Part shown: piece by piece, positions 24,456 to 37,803 of the stretch
Layout of the letters: each line of letters starts with the position of its first letter
Position numbering within the stretch: position 1 is the first letter of the stretch
Assembly (NCBI GenBank): GCA_013398275.1
Contig: VZSE01004150.1
Coordinates: 62,001-126,000, forward strand
Direction: 5' to 3'
DNA: 64,000 nt
From: Promerops cafer
Taxonomy: Eukaryota > Chordata > Aves > Passeriformes > Nectariniidae
Notes under the pieces: generated by a model
Told to the model about the DNA's origin: nothing
Database searches by the model: none
What the model saw: only the letters and a program-made list of their open reading frames with translations
Translations under genes and position numbers: made by a program

Positions 24456-25462
24456 AGGTTTTTGGTGTAGTTTTCTTCAATCTGGAACTACATTGAGCTT
24501 TACTCCAGTGTATAAACCAGAGGTGATGGCTGCTGTACAATGAGAGGGCTCAGGGGTAGCTCCTTTTCCCTTGGGCCTGCCATGAATGTACCCCTGTAGG
24601 CTCATACTGACAACAGCAAACAGTATTGGCCTCAGTTTTCTGACCTGGAGGAAGGGAGGAAAAACCATTTTAACTGGCTTTCAGTTAAATCAATGCTATC
24701 TGCCATCCAGTGAACCCAACAGACACCACCCTGTGTGAGTGGGTAAAGTTAGAAATGTTATCTGAGGTGCACCTTTTTTCCACAAATATGCCAAAATGAA
24801 AACACTCTGTTTTAGGTTTCATCTTACTTCTTTCATAGGCATGCAGGAAAACATGCCATGGAGCAGGTTTACATCTTGCTCTCTGCTTTCTAAGGTGGCT
24901 TCATAAAGAAGCCACTGACATCCATTAATTAATAAATTAATCCACCCATTAATTGTTTTCCTTTCACAGGCAGCCTTGTGCTGAAGGGGAACTCTTGCCC
25001 ACCTCACCAGATAGAGCTCAGTGTGGCACTGCTAATATAGAACTAACTGAGCTGCTCAAATAAAGTGTTCTTTTGACCCAGTTACAAAATTACTGTAATA
25101 AATGCAAAAGGAATTGCTAGACATTTTAATTTTGGAATAAGAGTCCATGAAACAAACAAAGTGGGATTAACAATTGCAAGGCAAGACAGTGCTGCTGAGT
25201 GATTTAATGAAAATTGTGCTGCAGCTAAAGCTGCTGCAGCTTGCTTTAAGGAATCATGGGAATATAAGTTATGATGATCTCTTCATATAACCATTAGCAA
25301 ATGGTTAAACTGTAATTGTTCCATATATGTATTACATACTCACAAAAAAAACCAGTTTGTGAGACATCAAAATAAATTGCTTTTTATGAGGAAAGAGCGA
25401 TCTTTCACGATTATTATATCAAGATAGCTTTCTAAATGTTTTTTATGTACCTCTCCAAAGGA

Positions 25463-25468
25463 AATAAA
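25463..25468 (+). terminator. Candidate distal RTKN2 polyadenylation signal
   Basis: AATAAA followed about 20 bases later by U/G-rich sequence (gtgtcttctattctgttatg). It would give a 3'UTR of about 5.3 kb; choice among sites is undecided. Confidence 0.25.
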
Positions 25469-25500
25469 TGTATAATAACTAGTGAAGTGTCTTCTATTCT

Positions 25501-28383
25501 GTTATGGTGTTTCTTCACATTTCTATAAACTTCTTGCAAAATAGTTACAAACAGATATTATTTATAATATACATTTTTTCACCTGAAGGGTTTTTTTGGC
25601 TCTTGTCCAGTGTTAGGTAGTGATATAGGAGTCCTTGCAGAAGAAAGTCAGTTCATACACAGCCTCTTCCCAGCCCTTAGTAATTACAGGCTTTTTAATA
25701 TGCAGACGTGGGAAGCCTTTTAGTCTGTCAAAGTTTCACTTTATGTCTCTGTCTGGACATGAATTCAGAGTGGCAGTTAAAAGTAAAAAATTATATTCTT
25801 TAATTTACTTAAATTTTGGCATCACTGCTGTCTTGTAGCACTTGCAGCTTGATGATATGCCACAAGAGTTTTCTTTCCAAGCTTTAAAATTTGTGTATTT
25901 TCTTTTGCTAAGAAGGAAGGGGTGAGCAAGTGTTCATCACATGCCTTTTTCTATCACTGACTATAAAAGTGGTTCCAAAATACAAATATTATTGATCAAG
26001 GTTTTTCACCCTAAAGGAAAATGGTCCCAGTCTTTTCCATCTTTATTTGGATTATATTTTCCATTTTCTAATTAGTGTCTATTTCAAAATCCCACATGTA
26101 TTTTGACAGTATCTTTCTTGAGCTGGGTGCCCAGAGCTGAACATGCACTGCTTGCTCAGGGGCACTCTTGATTTACAAGAACAGAATATGTTCATTAATA
26201 TTGCCTCCATTTTAGCTACTCATTCTGCCTTACCAAAAACCAAATAAAAATATTTCCATCACTCTGTGGCCAGAGTGGTGTGTGCCTAAATAAAGATGTA
26301 ACTTAGGCAAGGGAAGATCTTAGTGCTGTTATGGTGACATCTCACAAATTTCTCAGTATCAGGAGAAATGGTTATAACTGCGTGGCTGGCACGAGCGAGC
26401 TGCTTTGTCCTCACAGCATTTGTTTTTCAGACAGCAGCAGCTGCTTTACTTCCTTTGGTTTTGAGTGGTCATTACTCCTCAGCCCAATGTCTGTACAAAA
26501 GGCTTGAGAGCTTTTGAAATAAACTGAGAGCAATTTAACTGACCTTCCTGTGACATGGATGGATCAGCTGGAGTGTCAGTTGCCCAAGCACTGAGTTGGC
26601 AGATTCTTAGCCTGTATATTTGGCTTGTAGGAAAATAGAGGGCCTGTGGCAACTTTGACTTTCTTCTGAATCCAGACCTAGGGACTGGATGTAGGGGACA
26701 AGAATGCTCTTCTCATCGCTGTAGCTTTATCACACAGCATGGGCCACCTGATGTGGGGCAGACAAGTTCTTCAAACCCAAAATTAGTAGAGTCTCAAATT
26801 TTATTAACTAAATGGAAAGCCTTTTATTAAGGACAAATCCTAATAATGGTATTCAACACATGGCTTCAGGTCAAACTGGATTTAATACACCATGCCTTTA
26901 ATATATCAGGATTTTTCTATTATTTTAATAAGAGTTCATTTGTGTGTCTAATAATACATCACATTTTACTCATGACTTCGTTAGAAATACAGGAAACTTA
27001 GGAACTTAAACATTTGCTTGATCATTATCCTAATGAAGGATAAAGGTCTGCTGTCTTGGGAACACCTCAGGTTTAACCCAGCTTGTGCAATAGCCACTTG
27101 AGCCTACAGCCTGATGTACACTTTTCCGTTCATTCATTTAAAATAATTGTATAATTCCTTGGCAAGTTAGTGATTTCTAAGCATTAATGTGTAACCTGCT
27201 ATTTACATTTTTTGTAAGGATAAACCAGAACACATGAGTCTTCAGCTACTCTACAACTTACTAGAATGATTAATACAAACTTCAGCAACAACTTGCTTAC
27301 TTGCTTTTTTTCTACATTTTCTTTGGCAGGGCAAATTCTGTCAACCATACCTGCAAAATTAAAAAAAAAACCAAAAAAACCCCCAAAAAACAGAAAAGGG
27401 AAAAGGAAAAGATAGAGCCAATTATTTAGTTAGGCTCCATCTGTCTCATATTGAAGCATTAAAGAGAGTCGAGGGCTTGCTACAGAAACAATTATTTGAA
27501 TCAGGGTATATACAAGTGTATAAATTCAATTTGGGCCCTCACTGATATTAAACAATGGTCAAAGGAGGGGCCACAGCTTCTCTGCCCCTCACTTTTAAAT
27601 ATGAACCATCATGACAGAAGTTTCCATCACACTTTTTGAGGCATTAGTCCTTAGGGGTGTTGGGTTTGGCAAAATAGTACCATGTTCATAACTGACTTCA
27701 ATACCACCATCGCCACAGACCCTCTGAACTTGGGGCATGCAGGAAAGGGAAAAGAATTCTATTTCTCCCCATTTCTAGAGAGATGATGCTAGCAAACTCT
27801 TAGCAACTTTTAATGTAAGAACAAGGCAGTTTTGAAAAGCTGACTGTGTTACTAATGGGATGTGACCAAAAAGCTCAATCAGGATGTTTCCTGAGAAGCC
27901 ACCTGACATTATCACTGCCCTTCAGCTTACTGGGCAACTTTTTCAGCTTTTTATAGTGACATAGTATTCAGAAAAGATATTGTTTAGTCCTTGTACAACA
28001 CTTTGGAAGTGGTTTACTACAGAGAATTTTGAATCTTTAAGCTCTCCTTCCCTTTCCAGTGTCACCGTAGGAATTAGTCTTACCTGGCAGAAACATATTT
28101 CATCTCAGCTGACTTGCAAAGCACACAAGGTTACAGCAGTGAAAGAAGGAAGCATGGCTTGGGATTGGCCAGTGTGTTGCAGGCTGTGACTTGTCCATGG
28201 AGCAGAGTTTGGGACTGTCTCATGTGAGACACTCTGGTCCTCCTCATGCTGATAAAGGAACAGCAGTCACAAAGGAGCTGGAGAGATCAGAAACCCCTTT
28301 CCAGTTCATGTCTTCAGTGCCTTCATCAAGCTTTAGCAGCAATCCCTCTATTTTCTACAATGCTCTAGTCCCAACAAAGCACC
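25501..28383. other. Intergenic, AT-rich, no gene seen
   Basis: Single-copy-looking AT-rich DNA between RTKN2 and ARID5B. An A/C-rich run lies at 27359-27395. No ORF shows domain features or conserved-looking composition. Confidence 0.65.
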
Positions 28384-28620
28384 ACAGAATCACAGAATCA
28401 CAGAATCATTAGGCTGGAAGAGACCTTCAAGATCATCGAGTCCAACCCGTGCCCTAACACCTCAACTAGATCATGGCACTGAGTGCCACATCCAGTCTCT
28501 TTTTAAACACATCCAGGAATGGTGACTCCACCACCTCCCCAGGCAGCCCATTCCAGTACTTAATCACCCTTTCTGTAAAATTTTTTTCCTAATATCTAAC
28601 CTATATTTCTCTTGACCAAT
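28384..28620 (-). mobile_element. CR1 LINE 3'-end fragment, reverse orientation
   Basis: Starts with tandem CACAGAAT units at 28384-28407, the reverse complement of the CR1 terminal octamers. The body follows: aggctggaagagaccttcaa, gatcatcgagtccaacccgt, ccacctccccaggcagccca, cctaatatctaacctatat. This is the antisense of a CR1 3' end. It stops near 28620, so about 235 bp remain: a 5'-truncated, inactive copy. Confidence 0.92.
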
Positions 28621-31600
28621 CTTGCACACTCAAGATACAAACTGTCCTGATGCCCTTCAGGATATTTGTCAGGGGGTGAATGGCTTTCCCCAACACCAAG
28701 GTGCACCAAGACAATTTTGCCCAGCCAGGTCCAGAGTCGAGATCTCCACATGCCTTGTTCTGCTTTTTATCCCACTCCAGTGCAATCACAGCAGCTCCCA
28801 TTGGGAGAAAGTGCTAAAGTGCTTTATAATCATTAAGCCTCGCAGTACCCTTTGGGTTAATTATTTGTATGGCAGGAGAAGTCATCCACAGAGGTTACAC
28901 ATATGCGATATCCATGTATCAGCCTTTGTAGACCTGATTGTGCTCAGGATTTTTGGCCTGTTTTAGCAGCATCCTGATCCTGTAATCAAATTATATGTGT
29001 AAGTTCTGATTTTGATAAACTGAACATAAAAGAACAAACAAGAAAATGAGCTTTTCCACAGTCTCCTCCTCCTCTGAGTGCAGTGTTTCAAGTTCCTCAT
29101 GGAGTGCTCCCTGGAGCAGGGCTGCAGCTTACCAAGCCTGAGTCCCTCCTGGCACTCTCATTCATGCATTCTGTCAAACAACATTTTCTTTGGTTTTTTA
29201 TGAAGATCTTCTTCACTGAGATCTTCAAAGCAATTAATTCAGTGCTCCATGATTGCAGCTGCTGAATAATTGTTTGTTGGAGCATTTTCTTTCCCAGGCA
29301 AGAGATGTAAAATAGTTGCTCCCCTCAATAAACAAGTTGTCAAATGTGATTAGTTAATGGACCTGTAATCATGCGATAGCATAAAGGTAAGAATATGGTA
29401 AGTGTGATGTGAAAATGCATATTTAAATTAAAGCTATAGGGGAACATTTTCCCATAGGAACTCTTCCTATCGATGCTGAAATAGACAATTTACCATTCAT
29501 AATGATTAACTGTAGATCATTAATTAAAGAAAACAAGAGATTAGTCATCAAGCATTTCAAATTAAAGATGCATTGATTGTTTGAGTTACTTTTAGTTCTG
29601 GCCGGGAGACCAGGCTAGTGCCCAGGTCCCCATGCCTGAGCCAGCCTTCCCATATAAACTGAGATGCAGAAGTAAAAGCCTGTTAAAATTAAGGTCAAAA
29701 ATGTACTAGCCAAATTAAGCTCCCAGAGCCTGAAATGTGATCCTATGTTCCCATTCATCAGCCCTGTAATTTGCCATACTGTTCCTGGTCAGACACATTA
29801 GGAGGCAGAAATGGAGCACCCAGGCTCGTTGGCTTGTGGGGAAGAGGGAATGTCATTTTTTGGCAAGTGAATGCTAAATTCCAACCTAAATGCAGTTACA
29901 GAGAGTATGTATTATAGCTCAGAAATCTAATTAGCTCATTTTTATCTCTAAATAATAAATCTATCTTTCTGCCTGCCCTTTAGAAGAAATCTGAGACAAT
30001 CCTGAAGTGGAATTTGTGGAAAGCAGAAGCCCTATGCAAAAGAATCTTGCAAGGCTGGGGTTTTTCCTTCCACCCTCCCTTGGGAAATGTACATTCAATG
30101 GTATCATTTCCTAAAAGAGTTTTCCTTGACAGAAAAAGCAAATACTTTTATTTTTGTTTTCGTTAAAAGCTGTATCTATTACAGAAATTTAATTCTCCAT
30201 TTGGGAATTACAAGCAGTAATACAATAATAATAGTTGTTGGTTACCACACGCTTATTTTAGACTATTCCAGGCAGCTGCCTTCTGCTTTTTGTGCAATCT
30301 CGTAGCATTAGGCTCCAATATAAAATGAAATTACTCTGAACTGTCTGCCAAATTTGACTATTCTTTTAAAATCAAGTAGCTGTTACTTACATGATGTAAT
30401 AGCAACAGGGGTAATTTAATTACCAAGTCACGTATGAAAAATAAGACTTCAGCCTGCAACCTTCAGGAAATTAACCACCTAACTACTATTAAAAAGATGA
30501 TCAGGGTACATAATTCTCAGACAACGGACCTGTGAAGGCCACAGCAGCAGTGATGCGCTGCATAGTCAGAGGCTGTGGGGTCACTGCTGCTTGTAGCCCA
30601 AACCTGATTTTTTGTTTGCTTTTTGGAGGGCACTGGAGGCAAAGCTTTCATGAGTTAAGTGTTGAGCACCTACTCTGATGTGTCCCAGGATGAGCTCCCT
30701 GCACAGTGCCAGTCCTCACATCCCTGTGGCACATGTAGCCGAAGGCAGTAACTCAGGAGGGGGCTGACACTCTACTGGCCTCTGGAGCTGAGGACAGAGT
30801 GGGGTGGGGATCCTTGCCCCAGGGCTGGCTGTGGTCCTTATGCCCCCTCGCAGCCTTGCCCCACCATTCGGGGTGCCCTTTTACCCAAGGGCTTCTGCAG
30901 GACTCCAGCTTCGTGCTCCTTCCTCAATGATTTTCACAAGCTGAGCATTTGAGCAAGACTACAGGCTATCACATATATGCTAGTAAAGCAGGTTCATAAA
31001 TAAAATTGTTTGCTAAGAAAGTTGATCTTTGCCAACCCCAGATCCTAATACTGAGGCAGCTGCCTTAAAAAAAAGTAATAGAATATTATTTGTATTGACA
31101 TTTTGGCTGTTCAATCCAGTAGATCACACTTCAGAGGCTTCTCTCCACAAGACTGTTTTGTCATGGAAGTTGAGGCCCATGAATAAGGGGATTTCAGACA
31201 CAACCCTGCAAGTTGCCTGTTCAGAGCAAAACCCTCTGTGCTTCAGTGTTGGCACAGTTGAAGCTTTACCCCATGGTTTTGCTCCAGCATCCCTCCAGGT
31301 TCATCTCTTTTGTGGGTTGCTTTAGGACCTCTCCCACTCTTCTTCTTCCCCTTGGATGGCTCCCAGTGTCACAGTGGGCTCCTCTTATTCCCTCTGCCTC
31401 CCCTCCACACCTCTACTTTTCCTGGTGTAGTAACTAAGGACAATGGTTTCTTAAGAGAGTGTTTCAAGGTACTGGACCTTTAAGAAGTGATCAAGGTAGT
31501 TGGAGGATCGATCATACACACAAAACCATGGTTGACTGCAGGACTGCAGCAGCTGGAGGATGACATAGATGGTCAATTGTCACAAAGCTCACAATAGTGT

Positions 31601-34600
31601 CCCCCAAGCCAGTGAGACATGGGTTAGCACCAGGTTACTCCAGATAGCTGCACTGCTGACAAGGGGCATCCAAGCTTTCTTGGAAGGCTACACACTGGAT
31701 CAAGTGGATGCATCCCTTCTTTGCCCACACGTTGCTCGAGAGACATCCTCATCCTTGTTAGTATGCAGCTGGTGTGGTTCACTGGCTCTGCCAAGCAGAG
31801 CTTTTTAATTCTCCCTCGCTGGAGAGAGGAATTTCAGAACAAGAGAATGATTAATGGAGGGAGGAAAAAAAATGCAAACAAAATTTTTAAAGTGATAATA
31901 AAAACCCTCAATGAAAGTGAAACTATCAAGATTTATGAGAATTCTATGAATTCCTCGCAGCCGTTCAAAGCAGGATTGCATAAGCCGCAGCACACCTCAC
32001 TCGGCACATCCTTTAAAGAGAATGGCCGTGTTTACGCTTTCATTTACACCGCCTCCATGCCCGCAGGCTCCAGGCGAGGCCTGTTCACACACGTACGGAG
32101 CAAACAGAAATCCAGGAAGCCAGGCCTGTGTAACTCGGGACCAGCTGGAGGGGTTTTGGGTGCGAGGGGTGGGTCCTGCCTGCAGCACAGCTTGGAGGGA
32201 CCATGCAGGGCAGCAGCACCCAGCACAGGGACAGCCAGCGAGTGAGGACACGTACCAGGGTACTACAGTGAAATCAAGTTTTTTGCAACTCCAGGAGCAC
32301 AGCAATTGGATAAATCCAAGTTTTCCTGGGAAGGCTAACCAGCTTACATTCAGCAGTGGTGAGCAGCATTCTACAGCCCTGGTGAGTTTTTTTCCATCCC
32401 CTTCCAGCTCTCAGGGAAACCAATTAAATGTCTCTGATCAGGTTTTTCACTGTAGCTGGGGACAGGTGGTCTTCCTATGCTCTTGCAGAGGTGAGAACAA
32501 GCTAAACTGCACTGAGGGTGCCTCCAAGCTGCCTGAAATTAGACATCATTGGAAGACCTTAGCAGATCTTTTTCTCTGGAGAGACTCCACAGAGGAGAAG
32601 TGCCTGGATCAGCTGTGAGACATTTGCAATGAATTGTCTCCATACTAAACACTGGATGTGAATAATATCCCTGCACTCTCCATAAAGTAGTCCCTTCATT
32701 GCCAAACTCCCTTTAACACAAGGGGGTTAACCAGCAAGTTAACCTGGATGGTAAAAGCCAGGAGAAGCCAGGTCACTGCAAAGCACAGCTTTTACACGAT
32801 AACCTTTGTAGGCAGCACAAGCTTGCATTTGCTCAGGATGGATCACAGAAGCTCTGCTACATGATGTGTTGTAGGATAACTGACAGAAGAGCTGGTTATA
32901 ATTGGAAGAGATGGGCAGAGATGATACCTGAGCATGGAATGTCTTAGCTTGCAGACAGAAATCACACCTGAACTCCCCTGAAGTGCTGAGGTGCACAGCA
33001 CAGTCACTTAGTGCAACTTCCCGGAGGTTGCAAACATTTCTGAACAGGTTCAGAACAGATCAAAGTTACAGGTCAGTATGATCTCAAAGAGAGTGTTTGA
33101 GAATGTAATTCAGGGGCTGTGAACAGGAGGGGTGGAGGAACAGATTGCATTCATACTCCTTCCAGGTAATAATCATACCATTAACTTGAGGCTGAAATGT
33201 TAAAGTATTTATGCTATTGTGTGCACATGTGTATGTACAAGTTTTAACATTGCCAGCCACAGTGGGAGCCCAGACAGCAGGGCTTGTAAAATGTGACACC
33301 CAACTTCTGCATCTGCCCATTGCTTCTAAGCTGGCTGAATCCAAGAAGTGACATGTTCCTTCTTTCTTCTCTTCCTCCTTTCTTAATTAGATAAGGAAAA
33401 TAAATCAAAATGGCACAAGCACAACTTTTCCATTTTTTATCACCCTCTATCTCAGTTCTACCAGTGCCAAAGCTGTGGCTGCTCACCTTGTGAGGATGGC
33501 TGTGTTGATGGAGCAGTTCTCACAGGGCTGAGGGCCAGTGGTGCTAATTTGCTGGCTGCATCTTCTGTGCTGGTCAAGTGAGGCAGTGTCCACACTCTGC
33601 AGCAGGGAGCTGCCCAGGGCTGTCCTGCCCAGCTCTGGATGATGTGGCACATGGTGATAACCATGGCCCTGCGGAGCAACCAGCCTAGACAGAAGCAGTA
33701 CAGCCATCATGGCATCATGTACTGTATTACAATGTTTCAGCAAATACAGCTTGCCTTCAGGAGGCCTAATTAACACAGGCAGAGTTTTTTTTTAAAATAA
33801 GTTGGTTTTGGCAAAAATAATGAATATTAATAATGTATCCACACCCCACTCCATCACAGAGAGAGGAACAGAGTTGAAGAGTGGTGATGGCAGCAGGAAT
33901 GTATAGCCCCCATCCAGCCCACCAGAGATGGAGGGGCCACTGGATTTCTAGTCCAGGTAACCTTGTTGCTTTGTTTGAAGTATCCAGCATGCAGCTGTAA
34001 TTCCTTTGTGCCTGATCCATATGGAGATGTAGCCTTATCCTAATAGCATACAGGTCTTTTGGCCTTTTCTGGGGTTTTCAGTCCACAGCCTTATAAGGGC
34101 TCATCCAAAAAGCCAAATTTGGACTGAGGAGGGAACTGCTGTTCCCTATCATGTGGATTTCAGTTCTTTGATCCACATAATTCTTCTGAAGGGAGGAGGG
34201 CCTATAATCAATAGATGCTATAGACAAGCTGTTTAGTGGGACTCTTCAAACTCAAATAATTCAAGCTGGACCTCCTTCTGGCTCCATCAGTCCTGTAGCA
34301 AAGTACCTTAACTCTGGCTTTAAATGAAGAACAGGTGCTTCTCCTGAGCAGACCTATTGTGCACCAGTGAAGAGAGAAGGGGACAAACAAACAAGCACTC
34401 CAACTGCAGCCAGAGGAAAATACAACTGGTGGGTCCACTCTTGGAGTTGTTCCTCCATCTCCATTCGCAGCTGAAAGCAGGATATGCAGGGGAAGATGGA
34501 GAGATGGGGATAATGGCTGCTTTCTCAGAGTCCTGCCATGACCTGGGCAGCTGGTGGCACGAGGCATGGTGGGTGGAGACTGGTGGGGTCAGAGTCTACT

Positions 34601-36400
34601 GCTGCACAGGACAGCGGTACTCTAAGGAGAGAAACCTGCATGCCTTTCATGTCACACTCTAAGTTATTAGGAGCAAAATCCCCTTCTCATTGATGAACAC
34701 TTTAATGAATTGGCATTCCTATATTCTCATTCTTGCTTCAGAGGCCAGCTCCTTTGCTGCAGTTCAGACTCTTTTTGTGTACCATTTGTATGTGTTTTGT
34801 TCTAGTTTGGAGAAGAGGAGAATCTGCAATTGCCTTGTAGGAGATCTGGTTTGGATCAGAAACCTGTCCACACCAAAAGAGATTTGGCTGATATCACGCA
34901 GGTAAACTCAGAATGTAGTGGGTTGTCAGGCTTTATTATTTCAAGTTTAGTTTATATCGTATGGGTGAGTGTTTGGTTGGGCTGCAGTATCATTCCAGAT
35001 GGGAAAATGTAATCCACTTTCGTTCCTTTCTCGATGTAGTAGTGCTGGCTTCTTGTTTTCACATCAGATGAAATGGGGTTTTGTCTAATTCTAAAGTTAC
35101 AGTTAATGAAAAGAGAACGACAGAGCAGTTCTTTTCCGGTACATCCCCTCCCTTGCCCTTCAGCAGAGACCAGGATTTTATGGTGTGATTATCATGTCCT
35201 GAGACAAGATGTCCATGGTGGCAAAGCAGAGGCTTGCCCTGCCGTAGCACACGTCAGCAGCCTTTTCTGGATTTGCTGATGGGGGACACATTTTGTAAGT
35301 ATTAAAAGAAAAAGCGTTGAACAACACACTTCACAGGGTATTTCTCCAAAGGACCTCTCATGATTGTTGAAGGCAGGCTGCTGGACGGGCCACATGGCCA
35401 CCCTAGGGCCACCTGGCTTACCACAAAACAGATACTAAAGGTATAGAAAAACAGGCTACAGTTGGAAATCTGGAGTCATTGTATATTAACAACCTAAAGC
35501 CCAAACGCACAGAGAAGCTTCTACAAAATCACCCAGCCCTCACACTTCTGCAAGCCCCCCTACCCCTGGCTATGGACGGGCTATGAGGGCAGGATCATCA
35601 CAGACCAAGCACCAGAATGAGATTCCAGCTCCAAGCTGGAAGAGGTGCTCAGTTTGCAGCAACAGAGCAGGGTGGACACCACTCATGTTACTCCAAAGTG
35701 CTAGTGTTCAATCCTAGGGCATGGCAAGAGCAGGAGCTGGGTGGGCTCTGTTGACAGCTGCCCTACACAGCAAACCACCTCTACCCAGTCCTCCTCACCT
35801 GTTTTCTGTCAAGCATGCCAAAACTGTACTGAAAGATCAGGAAAAATAGAGCCAAATTCTTAATTTCTAGATAGTATTGCCACAAGAAACCATCACCAGC
35901 TCCCCATGGAAAGCCGCTCTGGTGCAAAACTGCCAGTGGTCCTGTTAACCCCACTGCTCTCATGGCAAATACTGAGTTCTCAGTACTTCAGGGCATGCTC
36001 ACATGATCTGTCTCACCCCTGCTCTCTGCATACTGGTATTTTATATAAATCAGTATTTTCTAGTCCTTAACAACCATTTTTCTCCATCAGCAATTCAGCT
36101 CCAATCCAGCCAAAGTGGCTCAAATGGCAAGGGTGGCTGAAGGGGACCCCAACAGGGCGGTGGCAGTGCCCCTGCAGCCAAGCCCAGCAGAGGCAGGAAA
36201 AAGCAAATACATTGGGCATCGCCGTTTTTCGAGCCTCATCACCTACAGATGTGCTGCTTGTGCAGGGCTGGCGTGTTTCTGTGTGTACCTATGTATGGCA
36301 ATTTGTTCATCAGTTACTTACACATACATTTTGAAACTAAGAGCAACCAAACAACCTGATAAACAATCCCAGCCACCAGGGACAGAGGAGCAGCAGGCTC
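28621..36400. other. Intergenic, no gene supported
   Basis: No recognisable gene. Parts at about 29440-29610 and 30150-30490 are AT-rich, repeat-free and full of TAAT or ATTA cores, a texture seen in conserved regulatory elements. Overlapping ORFs of 174 and 198 codons at 31721-32618 are in different frames with no motif. A 97-codon ORF at 36115-36408 has a hydrophobic segment (see findings). I see no terminal repeats or retroviral motifs. Confidence 0.6.
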
Positions 36401-36404
36401 AGAG

Positions 36405-36620
36405 GTAATTATATATTTACATTACATATTTATACAATGAAAGTGTATATAGTTATCTATATAAATATAAGTATATAAACCTATGGAGAAAAAAAATTAT
36501 TTATACAAATACAGAAATTATTTTAATATTTTATTTATACTTTTGTATTTATATCTACCTATATAAACATAGATTTAACATTTCATTATATACGTTTCTA
36601 ATTATATCTTTTATATTGCC
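36405..36620. repeat. AT-rich low-complexity tract
   Basis: About 215 bp dominated by A and T with many TATATA, TATTTATA and ATAAATATA words, sharply bounded by normal-composition sequence on both sides. Confidence 0.75.
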
Positions 36621-37044
36621 CACAGGCATCATGAAATCCTGCAGGTGGCTGGAGGGGCAAGGCAGGCAGTACCCCCACCTGCAGGGAGAGCTGAAGCACA
36701 GGACCAACCTCACAGGTTCTGGGAAACCCCCAGTGGAAGAACAACTGGAGGGTGATGCCAAATAAGCCCTTCATGAGGAGCCACCCCCAACCCCACTGCA
36801 GCCACCTGTACCCATTGCTGACTTTGTTTGCCATGGTCAAACCTGGTACCTGTCCAACAGAGAGAAAAAAAACATCTCTCCCCTAAAAATTCATCATCTC
36901 ACTGTTTTGGGTAAGCACTGAGAAAAAACATCCATTTTATGTCCTCCAAGGAAGTTTTGCAGGTGAAATATTAGCCTAGCTATTTGCAGAAAGCAGAAAG
37001 CAACCCTCTGTTTTCCATTAATTTTTGGAGAGGATGGGGAGGGG

Positions 37045-37083
37045 AAGCAGGGATGATAGCAGGGAAAGCAGGGATGATAGCAG
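37045..37083. repeat. 18-bp direct repeat, two copies
   Basis: AAGCAGGGATGATAGCAG occurs at 37045-37062 and again at 37066-37083, a 21-bp period. A small local tandem duplication. Confidence 0.85.
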
Positions 37084-37607
37084 AGACTAGGTGGCAGTTG
37101 GGCTGGAGCCATTTCTCCTGCATCATGAGAAATCAGAAGCATCACAGATTATTTTAGTCCCTTTTTTGTAGGTCACCTTTAATAGAAATGTTAATAATGC
37201 TGTTATCTGTATATCTGAAATCTTATATGGTAGCTCTGTAATTCACTGTCTTTATCAGCCTTCTTTAATGTATAATTTAATGCTTGTATAGCTATTTTGT
37301 TTGGGTATGACTCTCAGAATTATGACTAAAAAAAATCTCTATGCTAGTTAACTACTTTTTATGGAAAGCATTTCTTTCATGTTATTTTAAAACCATGGAG
37401 CCGGGGGAAGTATTTTATGGACCATGGAACCTCACAGGGTAGTTAATTTCTGTCTGAGCTGGTTTCTCTGCTATTTTAAAAGATGCCATCAAGATCATTG
37501 CTATTTCTCTTGGTTGGGAGCCAACTGACTCTTCTGCAGTTGCGACACATCCTCGTGCCATTAAAGACGGGGAAAATAGCAAATGTGGGAGCTGGATGCT
37601 GCTGTGT

Positions 37608-37674
37608 GGAAGGAAGGAAGGAAGGAAGGAAGGAAGGAAGGAAGGAAGGAAGGAAGGAAGGAAGGAAGGAAGGG
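37608..37674. repeat. (AAGG)n microsatellite
   Basis: About 16 uninterrupted tetranucleotide units. Frames through it read as polymeric KEGR (+) or LPSF (-) peptides and are not genes. Likely length-variable between individuals. Confidence 0.97.
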
Positions 37675-37780
37675 TCTGCCACCCCTGGCCACCCCAGGGC
37701 AGCCACTGCCTGATACTGGGCATTGAGCATGCTGCACCTGATGGGTAAAAACTATTTCAGCCTGGGAATATGGGGGAAAT

Positions 37781-37803
37781 GAGATGATGATGATGATGAT
37801 GAC
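37781..37803. repeat. (ATG)n trinucleotide repeat
   Basis: Seven or so tandem GAT/ATG units (gatgatgatgatgatgatga) following the sequence ggggaaatga. Confidence 0.9.

Larger units (their letters stand above)
20159..25500 (+). other. RTKN2: RTKN2 3'UTR and flank; end uncertain
   Basis: Begins right after the RTKN2 stop. Several AATAAA hexamers occur on the + strand: 21629, 23425, 23469, 24450, 25059 and 25463. Those at 21629, 24450 and 25463 are followed by G/T-rich sequence, as expected of real cleavage sites. I cannot choose between them without transcript data. The sequence is AT-rich with a short TTGG run at 21392-21406. A C-run lies at 23364-23372 and a GC-richer stretch at 23690-23880. 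No coding signal is convincing. Confidence 0.4.

Noticed and set aside
31721..32618. Overlapping ORFs of 174 and 198 codons as a possible intergenic gene
   Set aside because: Two different frames on the same strand with antisense frames too; low-information Ser/Pro/Gln-rich composition and no family resemblance.
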